In this document: positions 16,165-24,271 of the stretch, piece after piece
How the letters are laid out: the number at the start of each line of letters is the position of its first letter
How positions within the stretch are numbered: the stretch's first letter is position 1
Source: a virus
Virus record (IMG/VR): IMGVR_UViG_3300033146_003054
Coordinates: 1-44,218 of that record
Reading direction: 5' to 3' (one strand)
DNA length: 44,218 nt
Made by a program: the position numbers and the translations under genes
Notes under the pieces: generated by a model
What the model was told of the DNA's origin: nothing
The model's input: only the letters and a program-made list of their open reading frames with translations
Database searches by the model: none

Positions 16165-16959
16165 ATGCAACAATGGGTTGATTACATGTCAAAATCCTAT
16201 ATAAATTCTGTTGGCCCAACAGTTAAAATTTTTAAAATGGATAAAGTAGAAACACAACTTGATGAACTTTATGGAGAAAGTAAAACTGGTAGAATATATT
16301 TACCTCCATTTGAAATAAGAGCTATTTATGATAATAATAAATGGATTGGTTTTCTTGATGCTGGTGGTTATGAAGAAAAAGAAGAAACTCTTTCTATGTT
16401 TGTGAATTTTAACGATATGGTAAAAAGAATAGTTGACTTAAAAAAGAAACATATAGCAGAAATATATATAACTTATAAAGGTAAAGGAACTCCTTCTATT
16501 GAAAAAAAAGGAGATATGATTACACTGTATATAAACAATAAAGAATATCTTACTTTTGATCTAAAAAACAATATGTTTTCTAATATAAGAAAGCTTGCAA
16601 GTAGAATAGATATGTATACTGATTGGTCTTGTAAGATAAAAGGAAAAAATGATTTAAGCGTTAATTTAATTGATTTTGAGAAAATTTCTTTTAATCAAAG
16701 AGAAACAATGATTTACACAATAGATCAAACATATAAAAATATAACAGATATTATTGAGATGGGAGATGCTATAATGACAAATCATTATAGATTATATGAA
16801 GTAACATCATCAAAACCAGCTGGCGATTTTGGTTGGGAATATTCTTTATGGAATTTGGAATTAGAATTAGCTTCTCCGGATAGATTTAACCTTCCCGGAA
16901 ATTATATAGAACAAATTAGAAATAATCCACACGGACTATCTAAAATAAATATGGAGTAA
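16165..16959 (+). CDS. gp14-like neck protein (tentative)
   Basis: 264 residues between gp13-like and gp15-like genes, the place of gp14 in T4-type maps. Visible parallels: an N-terminal KIFKMDKVETQLDELYGES segment, a beta region EEKEETLSMFVNFNDMVKRI, and a C-terminal part MGDAIMTNHYRLYEV plus WEYSLWNLELELASPDRFNL. gp14 completes the head-tail neck. Similarity is weak by eye and rests largely on order. Confidence 0.5.
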   Translation: MQQWVDYMSKSYINSVGPTVKIFKMDKVETQLDELYGESKTGRIYLPPFEIRAIYDNNKWIGFLDAGGYEEKEETLSMFVNFNDMVKRIVDLKKKHIAEIYITYKGKGTPSIEKKGDMITLYINNKEYLTFDLKNNMFSNIRKLASRIDMYTDWSCKIKGKNDLSVNLIDFEKISFNQRETMIYTIDQTYKNITDIIEMGDAIMTNHYRLYEVTSSKPAGDFGWEYSLWNLELELASPDRFNLPGNYIEQIRNNPHGLSKINME

Positions 16960-16964
16960 AAAAA

Positions 16965-17573
16965 ATGGATAAAATAAAAGAACTAAAAGAAGGAACTGGT
17001 ATAAGACTAGAAACAGTATTAAACGAAGTATCAGCAGAAATTACAAAAACTTCTAGTAGATATGTAATACTTATTAAACAAGGAAAAGAAATAAGAGAAT
17101 GGACATTTGAAATTTATAAACTTCAAAGTTTAAAAACTCTTCTTTTAAAAAATTACGGAAGTATAGCAGTAACTAAAATTATATCTGAATTATCAAAAGC
17201 TATAACAAATAGAACATTAGATAATTTTGCTAAAGATAAAATTGTTGATTTTGAAATAAAAGAAGGAAAAGCAAAATTATCTGCTAAAACTAAAACATTG
17301 TCTAAAAAAGAAGGTGTTAATGAAGCTACTATTGAATTCAAAAAGAGTCAAGGAACTCCTATGATATTAATAAATAATGTAAAATTTAATGGAGATATTA
17401 ATTCTTTTAAATTAAAGCATCCAATTTGGTTTAATGCCATAAAAAAACAAATAATAACTGATGGAAAAAAATGGTCTAATTTAGTGGGAGATGATGGAGT
17501 TCCAGATATGTCTATTACGGCAAACGCTAAGTCTGGCAAACTAGAAAAAATTAAAATTAATTATGATGCATAA
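16965..17573 (+). CDS. Hypothetical virion-operon protein (202 aa)
   Basis: Lysine-rich with alternating beta/helix text; no recognised motif. Starts five bases after the previous stop and its TAA overlaps the next ATG. The gene content suggests a neck or tail role, but nothing in the sequence shows it. Confidence 0.6.
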   Translation: MDKIKELKEGTGIRLETVLNEVSAEITKTSSRYVILIKQGKEIREWTFEIYKLQSLKTLLLKNYGSIAVTKIISELSKAITNRTLDNFAKDKIVDFEIKEGKAKLSAKTKTLSKKEGVNEATIEFKKSQGTPMILINNVKFNGDINSFKLKHPIWFNAIKKQIITDGKKWSNLVGDDGVPDMSITANAKSGKLEKIKINYDA

Positions 17574-17839
17574 TGAACAAACATAATATAATAGCAGATT
17601 ATAAATCTGCTATTTTAGAAAAATTAGAAAACTATGTTAAAAAAATATCACAAACAGATCCTGTGAAATCAGCTGAGTTAACTGAATCTGGAATACATAT
17701 AGAGTTTATAGAAGAAGTAGATATAAAAGGACAAGATGTTTTTAATGTTTTTATGCGTGGAGGTAATATAAAGAAATCAGCAAGTAAAGATAATAAAGAC
17801 GAACAATATTTTGAAATACCAGCAATTGGAGAACTTTAA
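17573..17839 (+). CDS. Hypothetical protein (88 aa)
   Basis: Overlaps both neighbours by one base. N-terminal helix (IIADYKSAILEKLENYVKKI), then beta strands (GIHIEFIEEVDI). No family recognised. Confidence 0.6.
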   Translation: MNKHNIIADYKSAILEKLENYVKKISQTDPVKSAELTESGIHIEFIEEVDIKGQDVFNVFMRGGNIKKSASKDNKDEQYFEIPAIGEL

Positions 17840-18450
17840 TGCCTAATTTAGTAGAACATTTTTTATTTAAAGAACAATCAATTGCTGTTAAAAAATTTTT
17901 GAAAGATAATTTATGGCTTAATAGATATCCTAATAAAACAAATGTTGATGTATTTTATTCAACTCCAGAAAGAGCATTTTCTAAATTAATTGCTCCAGTA
18001 ATAAATGGAGGAAATTTATATCCAACAGTATCAGTAGTTTTACAGAGTATGGAAATAGCACCCGGTCAAACACCCGGAGGATATTTTAAAAAATATATTG
18101 TATCTGAAAGTAATGATCATATTTTTGAAGAACATACTCATCCATTAGTATATGAATTAACATATAGAACAACTATTTGGTCAGCGTTACAATCTGATAT
18201 GGATATATTATTATATCAAGCAATGTCTTCAGCTCCACAAAACCATAAATATTCTACCATTGTTGATGGACAATGGATGGAAATAGAAGTTAGAACTCCA
18301 CAATCAGAAAGCACACTTGATCCAGGAGATGCTAGAGATGTATCTTTTCGATACGGATTTGACATTGTTGTACCAAGAGCATACTTACCACTTAATTTTG
18401 AACAATATTATGGTAGAATTGACAACATTGATTTTCAGTACGATATTTAG
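17839..18450 (+). CDS. gp15-like tail completion/sheath-stabiliser protein (tentative)
   Basis: 203 residues directly before the sheath gene. The region PLVYELTYRTTIWSALQSDM, then ILLYQAMSS and a late VSFRYGFDIVVPRAYLP, follows the pattern of T4 gp15 and related tail terminators (Y-E-L-x-I-x-T with DDM, then a beta strand and aromatic/proline end). gp15 caps the tail tube and stabilises the sheath. Supported by position; similarity judged by eye. Ends in TAG, in frame with the next small gene. Confidence 0.5.
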   Translation: MPNLVEHFLFKEQSIAVKKFLKDNLWLNRYPNKTNVDVFYSTPERAFSKLIAPVINGGNLYPTVSVVLQSMEIAPGQTPGGYFKKYIVSESNDHIFEEHTHPLVYELTYRTTIWSALQSDMDILLYQAMSSAPQNHKYSTIVDGQWMEIEVRTPQSESTLDPGDARDVSFRYGFDIVVPRAYLPLNFEQYYGRIDNIDFQYDI

Positions 18451-18462
18451 AGGAGTTCTAAA

Positions 18463-18618
18463 ATGTCATACAAAATATTTAATAAAACCTATCAACCAAT
18501 TAAATTAGTTGGTAAAACTATATTACAAAGAAATTTTATTCTAATTAATGCAATAACAAAACAAATGGAAAATTTAGAAAATAAAGGATTGTTATTTATT
18601 AAAAAAACAAAAGAGTAA
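18463..18618 (+). CDS. Small phage protein (51 aa)
   Basis: AGGAG 8 bases before the ATG. Product MSYKIFNKTYQPIKLVGKTI, then LQRNFILINAITKQ and a lysine-rich end. Small proteins of this style (KIxNKTxxPIxL, TKQxxNLxxKGLL) sit next to sheath genes in other phages; function unknown. In frame with the gp15-like gene across a single UAG. Confidence 0.75.
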   Translation: MSYKIFNKTYQPIKLVGKTILQRNFILINAITKQMENLENKGLLFIKKTKE

Positions 18619-18630
18619 AGGTAATTTATA
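18615..18630 (+). promoter_or_regulatory. GTAAAGRTAA element (candidate late promoter)
   Basis: GTAAAGGTAATTTATA, 26 bases before the sheath start; overlaps the stop of the preceding gene. Confidence 0.45.
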
Positions 18631-18656
18631 TATAATTTTATGGAGGAAATAAAAAA

Positions 18657-20621
18657 ATGGCTAAATCACCTAGTATTACAATTTTAGAACGTGATATGTC
18701 TGCCTATACAGTTACTTCTTCTGATACAGTACTTGCCGTAGTTGGATATGCTACAAAAGGTCCTATCGGAGTCCCAACTTTAGTGACATCACGAGCTGAT
18801 TTTAATGAAAAATTTGGAATTACTGTTACAGGTTCACCTTATGCTGCATTAGCAGTCTATAGAGCTTTTAATCAAAGTAATAAAATAATTTTTTACAGAG
18901 TTGCTACAACAGCAATAAATAAAAAAGCATCTGATGTTGGAGCAATTGAAGCAGAAGTAGTAGCTCATAATCCTGTAAAAACAGCAGGAACAATGGGATT
19001 AGATCTGGGAGCAGATCCTTTAACAGGATTAGTTGATACAGAAACTTATGGTATTGATATTACAATTGATGGAGGAACAACAGTTACAGCACAATTTACT
19101 GCATCTGGAACTTCTGAAACTGCAAATAATATTTTAACAGCTATTCAGGCAGCACTTGTAACAGAAGCTTCAGGAGCAACAGCAGAATTAAATACAAATG
19201 TAATTACAATTACATCTGGAACAGTTGGAACTGAAAGTACAGTTTTACTTGAAGCAGGAACAGGAACTGATAATGATTTAATTGCAGATACAACTGCAAC
19301 TATTGTAGCAGCAGTAGACGGAATAGAAGATGATACAGCAGCAGACAATGTTGGCTTTAAAACTCTTGAAAAAGGATCTTCAACAAATCTTTTTTCAGTA
19401 GTTAAATCTTCAAGAATAAATCCTGTTACATCTGAAATAGTTCATAAGATTGAAGTATATTATGATGAAGTTTTAAAAGAAACTTTTGATGATGTATCTT
19501 TAACTGTTGCTGATAGCAATTATTTATTAACAGTAATTAATGCTGATCATGATAATGGAGGTTCTCAATATATAAGTATATCTGTTGAAGAACTTGCTGA
19601 TCCTTCAACAATTGTTATTGCTGATGGAACTTATAAACTTGGAACTGGAATTGATGCTTGGGATGATGGAGATACAACTCTAGCAGATTACGATCATGTA
19701 GTTGGTAGAGATGGATATGATCCAAACGCATTGAGTGGAGCAAATGAAGCACTTTTTGTAACAGCACTTTCAACTACTGGTGAACTTGGAAATATGGAAG
19801 CTTATGATTATCATATACTTATAACACCTGATATGCCAGAAGAAATAGTTCAAAATGCTGCTATTGAATTAGCAAACTTTAGAAAAGATTTTATTTATAT
19901 TGTTGATTCACCAATGGGTTTACTTTATAATGAAGTAACTGATTGGCATAATGGACTTGGAAATCATGGTAGAAATATAGCTATTGATAATTCTTATACT
20001 GCACTTTATTGGAGTTGGTTAAAGGATTATAATAAAGATACTAAAGAATATGTTTGGTGTCCACCTTCTGTTTTTATAGCTGAAAAATTAATGGAAGTAG
20101 ATAGACTTTATGGTCCTTGGTTTGCTCCAGCAGGAGATTTAAGAGGAAAAATTACAGCAGCTGACTATGAACAATCACCTTCTTTTTCTCAAAGAGAAAT
20201 TCTTTATGGAGACTTTAATGCAGTTAATCCAATCGTTAATTTTGTGTCTAAAGGACTTGAAGTTTATGGACAAAAAACTCTTTTACGAAAAAATTCTGCT
20301 TTAAATAGAGTAAATGTAAGAAGAATGATTATATATGCTAAAAAATTAATCAAAAAAGCTCTTGAGTCTATTACTTTTGAACCACATAATCCTGAGTCTT
20401 GGAAGAAAGCTTCTACTTTAGTTAATGATATTCTTGAACCAATTAGACAAGCAGGTGGTATTGATAAATATAAAACTATAATTGATGATTCTACAAATAC
20501 TCCCGATATAATTGCTCAAAATATTATGAAAGGTGCTATTAAGATTATACCTATGAATACAATTGAAATTATTGAAATTACAATGCAAGTTCATAAATCT
20601 GGTGCTTCTTTAGATGAATAA
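18657..20621 (+). CDS. Contractile tail sheath protein (gp18 family)
   Basis: 654 residues, near T4 gp18 length. The N terminus PSITILERDMSAYTVTSSDT, VVGYATKGPIGVP and a C-terminal domain with WKKASTLVNDILEPIRQAGGI and IEIIEITMQVHKSGAS are typical of myovirus sheath subunits, whose rearrangement drives tail contraction. Between about 110 and 225 is an inserted Ala/Thr-rich domain (DITIDGGTTVTAQFTASGTS) resembling flagellin-hook IN modules, probably exposed on the sheath surface. GGAGG ribosome site; followed by a strong terminator. Confidence 0.95.
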   Translation: MAKSPSITILERDMSAYTVTSSDTVLAVVGYATKGPIGVPTLVTSRADFNEKFGITVTGSPYAALAVYRAFNQSNKIIFYRVATTAINKKASDVGAIEAEVVAHNPVKTAGTMGLDLGADPLTGLVDTETYGIDITIDGGTTVTAQFTASGTSETANNILTAIQAALVTEASGATAELNTNVITITSGTVGTESTVLLEAGTGTDNDLIADTTATIVAAVDGIEDDTAADNVGFKTLEKGSSTNLFSVVKSSRINPVTSEIVHKIEVYYDEVLKETFDDVSLTVADSNYLLTVINADHDNGGSQYISISVEELADPSTIVIADGTYKLGTGIDAWDDGDTTLADYDHVVGRDGYDPNALSGANEALFVTALSTTGELGNMEAYDYHILITPDMPEEIVQNAAIELANFRKDFIYIVDSPMGLLYNEVTDWHNGLGNHGRNIAIDNSYTALYWSWLKDYNKDTKEYVWCPPSVFIAEKLMEVDRLYGPWFAPAGDLRGKITAADYEQSPSFSQREILYGDFNAVNPIVNFVSKGLEVYGQKTLLRKNSALNRVNVRRMIIYAKKLIKKALESITFEPHNPESWKKASTLVNDILEPIRQAGGIDKYKTIIDDSTNTPDIIAQNIMKGAIKIIPMNTIEIIEITMQVHKSGASLDE

Positions 20622-20637
20622 TTTAAAGAACTAGAGA

Positions 20638-20672
20638 AAAAAAAAGACACTCTTTAAAGAGTGTCTTTTTTT
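20638..20672. terminator. Bidirectional rho-independent terminator
   Basis: Perfect dyad AAGACACTCTTTAAAGAGTGTCTT flanked by A-runs and T-runs, between the sheath gene and the convergent leftward gene ending at 20685. Confidence 0.9.
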
Positions 20673-20684
20673 ATTTAAAATTAG

Positions 20685-20867
20685 TTACCAAGTTTTAGGA
20701 TTGTCAGAATTTGGAATACTAACTTCTTTTTCGATTTTTGCTTCTGTTTGATTTGTTAAAGTAATATTTAACTCTTCTTTATTTGTAAGATTTTCTTGAA
20801 CATCTACATTAAAACCATCTTTAACAGTTTCTGGTTTTTCTAAATTTATTACTATTTGTTCAGCCAT
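20685..20867 (-). CDS. Hypothetical acidic protein (60 aa)
   Basis: Rich in Asn, Glu and Thr; no recognised motif. Start codon overlaps the end of the upstream gene. Last gene of its leftward block before the shared terminator. Confidence 0.55.
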   Translation of the reverse strand: MAEQIVINLEKPETVKDGFNVDVQENLTNKEELNITLTNQTEAKIEKEVSIPNSDNPKTW

Positions 20868-21132
20868 GATTTATCTCCTCATCTAAATAAAATTCATCTT
20901 CATCTATAGTTATCTTTTCATTTAGTAAAAACTGGTAAATGTCAATAGCAAATTCATTATTTGAACTAGCTTCATTTAAAATGATATTATACATATCATC
21001 AATTATCCCATTGTTAGTATATTCTCCAAAATCTTCTTCTGGAAAATATTTTTCACATAATTTAATTATTTCATCTTCTTTTGCTTCTGTTAATTTTTTT
21101 TCGATATCTACAATTACTTCCATTTTGTCCAT
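20860..21132 (-). CDS. Hypothetical acidic protein (90 aa)
   Basis: Highly acidic, helical (KLTEAKEDEIIKLCEKYFPE), pI clearly low. AGGAG site formed with the TAG of the preceding gene, which is in frame with it. Function unknown. Confidence 0.55.
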   Translation of the reverse strand: MDKMEVIVDIEKKLTEAKEDEIIKLCEKYFPEEDFGEYTNNGIIDDMYNIILNEASSNNEFAIDIYQFLLNEKITIDEDEFYLDEEINHG

Positions 21133-21141
21133 AAAACTCTC

Positions 21142-21279
21142 CTATTCACTGAACCACTCTGCTAGTTTAAAAATCAGGACAATAGATACAGCAACTAATC
21201 CTACTGCAACATGAGGATATTTACCAGCTAATGCTACAAGACAAAAAGTTAAAATACTTCCAATTATAAGTTTACTCAC
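21142..21279 (-). CDS. Small two-helix membrane protein (45 aa, GTG start)
   Basis: GTG overlaps the TGA of the upstream zinc-ribbon gene. Two hydrophobic segments (LIIGSILTFCLVALAG and VAVGLVAVSIVLIFKLA) separated by KYPH. Could sit in the host inner membrane. Ends in TAG inside TAGGAG, in frame with the next gene three codons on. Confidence 0.65.
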   Translation of the reverse strand: MSKLIIGSILTFCLVALAGKYPHVAVGLVAVSIVLIFKLAEWFSE

Positions 21280-21812
21280 ATATTTTCCTTTATTTTATCA
21301 ATCTTAACTTTGCATTTCGTTTTTAATAATTTAGGAGAACAAATAGGGCAAATATTATTAGAATTTAATTCTTCTTTTTCAAAACATTCTCCACATTCAT
21401 CACAATAATCATATATATTAAAAAAACATTGTTCACATAAAACATCTCCTTCTGGAGATTTATATACTTCATCTATGTTTTCCATTGCTTCATCACATTC
21501 ATAACAATGATAGATTTTGTCGTGATAACAACTACCACATAAAACCTCATGATCTAATAAATTACTATTAAGAATATCTATAATTTCTCCACATTCATGA
21601 CAAAATGCATATTGACTATCAAAACATTCTTGGCAAATAACTCTTCCATCTTTATCATAAAATTCTTCACCTTTAATTATATTACATTGACAATCACTAC
21701 ATAAAGTAATATCAAAAAAATTATCTCCTAAAGTTTCTTTTCTTTTAGATAACTTTTTTAACCCAAAATGATATAATTGAGTTGTTTCATTATTTACATC
21801 ATTTTCAATCAT
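21276..21812 (-). CDS. Multi-zinc-ribbon protein (LIM-like)
   Basis: 178 residues with at least seven CxxC pairs: CSDCQC, CQEC, CHEC, CGSC, CYEC, CEQC, CDEC, CPIC. The pairs are spaced like tandem LIM/treble-clef zinc fingers (residues about 38-165). Such proteins usually bind other proteins or nucleic acid; no specific partner can be read. AGGAG ribosome site. Confidence 0.7.
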   Translation of the reverse strand: MIENDVNNETTQLYHFGLKKLSKRKETLGDNFFDITLCSDCQCNIIKGEEFYDKDGRVICQECFDSQYAFCHECGEIIDILNSNLLDHEVLCGSCYHDKIYHCYECDEAMENIDEVYKSPEGDVLCEQCFFNIYDYCDECGECFEKEELNSNNICPICSPKLLKTKCKVKIDKIKENM

Positions 21813-21840
21813 TTTTTCTCCTTGTTGTTTTTTTTAAAAT

Positions 21841-21926
21841 AAAAAAAAGTGTAGCAAAAAAATAATTATTCTCAAGTTTGAAGGGGGATAAACAAACTAA
21901 AATTATAGAATAATTGCAGCTACACT
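21841..21926 (-). other. Compound hairpin (terminator or structured RNA)
   Basis: Three collinear stems on the minus strand: AGTGTAGC/GCTACACT (21919-21926 with 21848-21855), AATTATTCT/AGAATAATT, and AGTTTG/CAAACT around a C-rich loop, followed by an eight-T run. Longer and more branched than an ordinary terminator. Confidence 0.55.
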
Positions 21927-21950
21927 AAAAATATATAAAATATTATTTAC

Positions 21951-22130
21951 TTATGAATATTGTTCTTTAGCCCATCTTTCTAAATCTAAAATATCATTTT
22001 TTAATTGAGTTATATCAGTACTATGAACTGAAACAACCCAATTATAGCCTTTAGAGTTTTTTGTAATTTCTAATTTATATTGATTTTGAATTCCTTTCAC
22101 GATTTCTTCTGTAATATTCATTTTTTCCAT
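21951..22130 (-). CDS. Small conserved-type phage protein (59 aa)
   Basis: ATG with GGAGAAAAC before it. Product contains LEITKNSKGYNWVVSVHSTD and ends DLERWAKEQYS, a pattern I have seen in small T4-type phage proteins (SKGYNW-xx-V). First gene after the promoter at 22147. Function unknown. Confidence 0.65.
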   Translation of the reverse strand: MEKMNITEEIVKGIQNQYKLEITKNSKGYNWVVSVHSTDITQLKNDILDLERWAKEQYS

Positions 22131-22146
22131 GTTTTCTCCTTAAATA

Positions 22147-22175
22147 ATTATAACAAATTATTCTTTTTTTGTCAA
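22147..22175 (-). promoter_or_regulatory. Sigma70-type promoter (conserved family)
   Basis: TTGACA (22170-22175), 17 bases, TATAAT (22147-22152). The TGA stop of the upstream gene is part of the -35 box. Confidence 0.85.
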
Positions 22176-22318
22176 GCAAAAAGATTAACATTTAAACCTT
22201 TTTCTTTAATTTCAAAAAATGTTAATTTTTTTTCTTTCTCTTTTTTTGAAAAAGGTTTCATTGTTTTATGATAACATTTTATTGCATAAATTATTTTATT
22301 ATTAATTTCATTTATCAT
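22172..22318 (-). CDS. Small basic protein (48 aa)
   Basis: ATG overlaps the upstream TGA (ATGA). Lysine-rich (PFSKKEKEKKLTFFEIKEKG); no recognised family. Its stop codon is embedded in the -35 box of the next promoter. Confidence 0.55.
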   Translation of the reverse strand: MINEINNKIIYAIKCYHKTMKPFSKKEKEKKLTFFEIKEKGLNVNLFA

Positions 22319-22548
22319 TTATCTCTCACTTTAAACAAAAAAGAAAAGAAAAAAGCAACTCCAAATACTAAAAAATATAAAACTGTTATAATAAACATTA
22401 AAACTATTGGACTCCACCAAATAGATGTAATTACCCAAAACCAATGTATATTTATAAATCCTGTTAGTTTACCTATAAGTGTAACAAAAAAGAATATTAT
22501 AGAAAATCTAGCCATTCCATTTTTTATATAATCTTTTTCTAAGTTCAC
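22315..22548 (-). CDS. Two-helix membrane protein (77 aa)
   Basis: Two long hydrophobic stretches (FSIIFFFVTLIGKLTGFI and VLMFIITVLYFLVFGVAFFF) around a WFWVITSIWWSP motif. The W-rich loop recalls a phage membrane-protein family annotated as transmembrane Fragile-X-F. Function unknown. Overlaps neighbours by four bases each. Confidence 0.65.
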   Translation of the reverse strand: MNLEKDYIKNGMARFSIIFFFVTLIGKLTGFINIHWFWVITSIWWSPIVLMFIITVLYFLVFGVAFFFSFLFKVRDK

Positions 22549-22778
22549 TTTTCTTTCTCCATTTCATCTAAAAATTTTTCCTGTTTTATATCTTTAACAA
22601 TCATAGAATTAATTATTCCAGTTTCATTTATTTTAATTTCATAATACATTAAAATAGTTCTTTCATCTAATCTTCTAACATCTATTACTTTATATTGTTT
22701 GTTATATATAGAAACATTCTTTCCTATATATGATTTATAAAAATCTAATTCATTCTGTGTCTTTAATTGTTCTAACAC
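22545..22778 (-). CDS. Hypothetical protein (77 aa)
   Basis: Beta-rich centre (VSIYNKQYKVIDVRRLDERT) that could be a small SH3-like barrel; not enough to assign. Overlaps both neighbours. Confidence 0.55.
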   Translation of the reverse strand: MLEQLKTQNELDFYKSYIGKNVSIYNKQYKVIDVRRLDERTILMYYEIKINETGIINSMIVKDIKQEKFLDEMEKEK

Positions 22779-23130
22779 TTGTTACCTCAGCTTGGTCCAT
22801 ATAAGCAATCTCTTGATTATACTTATCTTTATAACTCTTACTAAGTTTTTCAAAAGCTCTTAAATTTCTTTCATAAGATTTTTTAATTCTTGTTTTATTT
22901 TCTTCTAATGTAAATGACATATCTATGATTTGTCTAAAAGCAATAATATCATTTACTATAATTTCAATTAAGTCATATTTAATATCATTTAAGTTTTGAT
23001 TTGTAAATGTATTTTTAGGATAAGATGTTGATAACTCTAATAACATTTCTTTTACCATTTCATCACGAGTTATTTCTTTTTCGTTGCTTTCTTCTTTGGT
23101 TTTAAGCTCAATTTCTTCTTTGTTTGACAT
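22750..23130 (-). CDS. Hypothetical charged protein (126 aa)
   Basis: Ribosome site GGGAG 7 bases before the ATG supports this start although it lies 61 bases inside the upstream gene. Helical, charged (LRAFEKLSKSYKDKYNQE). No family recognised. Confidence 0.55.
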   Translation of the reverse strand: MSNKEEIELKTKEESNEKEITRDEMVKEMLLELSTSYPKNTFTNQNLNDIKYDLIEIIVNDIIAFRQIIDMSFTLEENKTRIKKSYERNLRAFEKLSKSYKDKYNQEIAYMDQAEVTSVRTIKDTE

Positions 23131-23351
23131 TCTGTATCTCCCTCATTATTTTTCCATAAAATTTTATTAACTTTAGTTAATAGTTTGTCTTTTTTATATT
23201 CTTTATAATGTTCTTCACTCCAAGTTTCTTTTATAACAGTTCCTGCTTTAAAGTAATGAGTAGCTGAATAATTATTTTTTAATTTTTTAACTTCTATGAA
23301 TGTTTCTGGATTTTGAAATCTTGCTTTATTTCTATATAATTCTACTTCCAC
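23070..23351 (-). CDS. Hypothetical protein with Lys-rich tail (93 aa, GTG start)
   Basis: GTG overlaps the TAG of the upstream gene by one base. Middle has AxHYFKAGTVIKETWSEEHY; tail is KLSLKPKKKATKKK. The last 61 bases are shared with the next gene in another frame. Confidence 0.5.
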   Translation of the reverse strand: MEVELYRNKARFQNPETFIEVKKLKNNYSATHYFKAGTVIKETWSEEHYKEYKKDKLLTKVNKILWKNNEGDTECQTKKKLSLKPKKKATKKK

Positions 23352-23665
23352 TAATATAAATCCCTTATTGTAGTATTTATATCTGAAAACATTTTTCTAT
23401 TTGGTTCTAAGTGTTTTTTTTCATTTAGAGCGGCTATTTCAAATTTCTTTTTTAGTTCTAGCATATCATCTTTATATACTTCTAACTTCAGCTCTTCATT
23501 TAGATTAGTTTGTGATACTAAATGTAACACTTGAACTCCTTTTCCCATAGTTTCAGAGCAAGAAAAGTAAGTATAATCAAGATGTCCTGTTTCATGTTTT
23601 ATTCTTTGTAAAAATAAGGAAATTGTTTCATAATCTTTTATCGTAAAATATTTTAAGTGTTTCAT
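23351..23665 (-). CDS. Hypothetical protein (104 aa)
   Basis: No recognised motif. A GTAAAGATAA element ends four bases before the ATG, leaving almost no leader if it is a promoter. Confidence 0.55.
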   Translation of the reverse strand: MKHLKYFTIKDYETISLFLQRIKHETGHLDYTYFSCSETMGKGVQVLHLVSQTNLNEELKLEVYKDDMLELKKKFEIAALNEKKHLEPNRKMFSDINTTIRDLY

Positions 23666-23669
23666 GAGA

Positions 23670-23679
23670 TTATCTTTAC
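23670..23679 (-). promoter_or_regulatory. GTAAAGRTAA element
   Basis: GTAAAGATAA on the minus strand between tRNA-Trp and the gene at 23351. Confidence 0.35.
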
Positions 23680-23697
23680 CCCCTAAAGATATAATAC

Positions 23698-23767
23698 GGG
23701 CTATGTAGGATTCGAACCCACACTGAAAAGATTGGAGCTTTTCATGCTACCATTACAACAATAACCC
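23698..23767 (-). tRNA. tRNA-Trp (CCA)
   Basis: Acceptor GGGTTAT/ATAGCCC, anticodon stem AAAAG/CTTTT with loop CTCCAAT, T loop TTCGAAT. No encoded CCA tail. Confidence 0.9.
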
Positions 23768-23775
23768 ATGAAAAA

Positions 23776-23851
23776 TACCCTCAATCGGAGTCGAACCGAT
23801 AAAATCACAATATTCTAAGTATTGCCGCTTTGCCAGATTGCGTATGAGGGC
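23776..23851 (-). tRNA. tRNA-Leu (UAG) with short variable region
   Basis: Acceptor GCCCTCA/TGAGGGT, anticodon stem CAATA/TATTG with loop CTTAGAA, T stem ATCGG/CCGAT, discriminator A. The variable region is about seven bases (TGATTTT) instead of the long arm expected in bacterial tRNA-Leu. Confidence 0.8.
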
Positions 23852-23859
23852 GAAAATAA

Positions 23860-23933
23860 TAGTCCCGGTGGAACTCGAATCCACATTCAAGAAATTTTAA
23901 ATTTCTTTGCTTTACCATTTAGCATACAGGACT
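23860..23933 (-). tRNA. tRNA-Leu (UAA) with class I variable loop
   Basis: Acceptor AGTCCTG/CGGGACT, anticodon stem AGAAA/TTTCT with loop TTTAAAA, T stem GTGGA/TCCAC, discriminator A. Variable loop only five bases. Confidence 0.8.
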
Positions 23934-24109
23934 AAGTAACGATTTTTCGTATCGTCCAATTTCACTTATTAGTTTCCAACGAACCTTCTAACAGCTACAT
24001 CTTACGCTCCTATTAATTTATGGTGTTACGACAATCTTTCTTGATCGGAGTCCTCTCAAAATTGAAGGCAAGAATAGCATCCGCTTTTTTTCAATATTTA
24101 TTACGGCTT

Positions 24110-24172
24110 GCTATATGTTTCACTGCTTTTATTGAGCAGTAATAAGAAAGTGACTTTTCTTATTACTATAGC
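24110..24172 (-). ncRNA. Candidate structured RNA in a tRNA-array gap
   Basis: Minus strand: closing stem GCTATA/TATAGC encloses an 11-bp hairpin GTAATAAGAAA/TTTCTTATTAC (loop AGTCAC) and a second hairpin TGCT/AGCA, forming a three-way junction. It occupies part of a 244-base gap (23934-24177) with no reading frame; the rest of the gap contains shorter hairpins such as ACGAT/ATCGT near 23940. Confidence 0.5.
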
Positions 24173-24177
24173 TCATA

Positions 24178-24265
24178 CGGGTGAGGTGGGACTCGAACCC
24201 ACGCCGGGCTATTAACCCGTAAAGAATTTTCAAAATTCCCTGTATCGCCGCTAACTTACTCACCC
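24178..24265 (-). tRNA. tRNA-Ser (UGA)
   Basis: Acceptor GGGTGAG/CTCACCC, anticodon loop TTTGAAA, long variable arm (ACGGGTTAATAGCCCG), T loop TTCGAGT, discriminator G: a standard class II serine tRNA. Confidence 0.9.
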
Positions 24266-24271
24266 AAACTA

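Noticed and set aside
15469-18450. Full recoding of UAG as a sense codon
   Set aside because: Many genes end in UAG followed soon by other stops, and no gene contains internal UAG that must be read through to give a known domain. Partial suppression remains possible.
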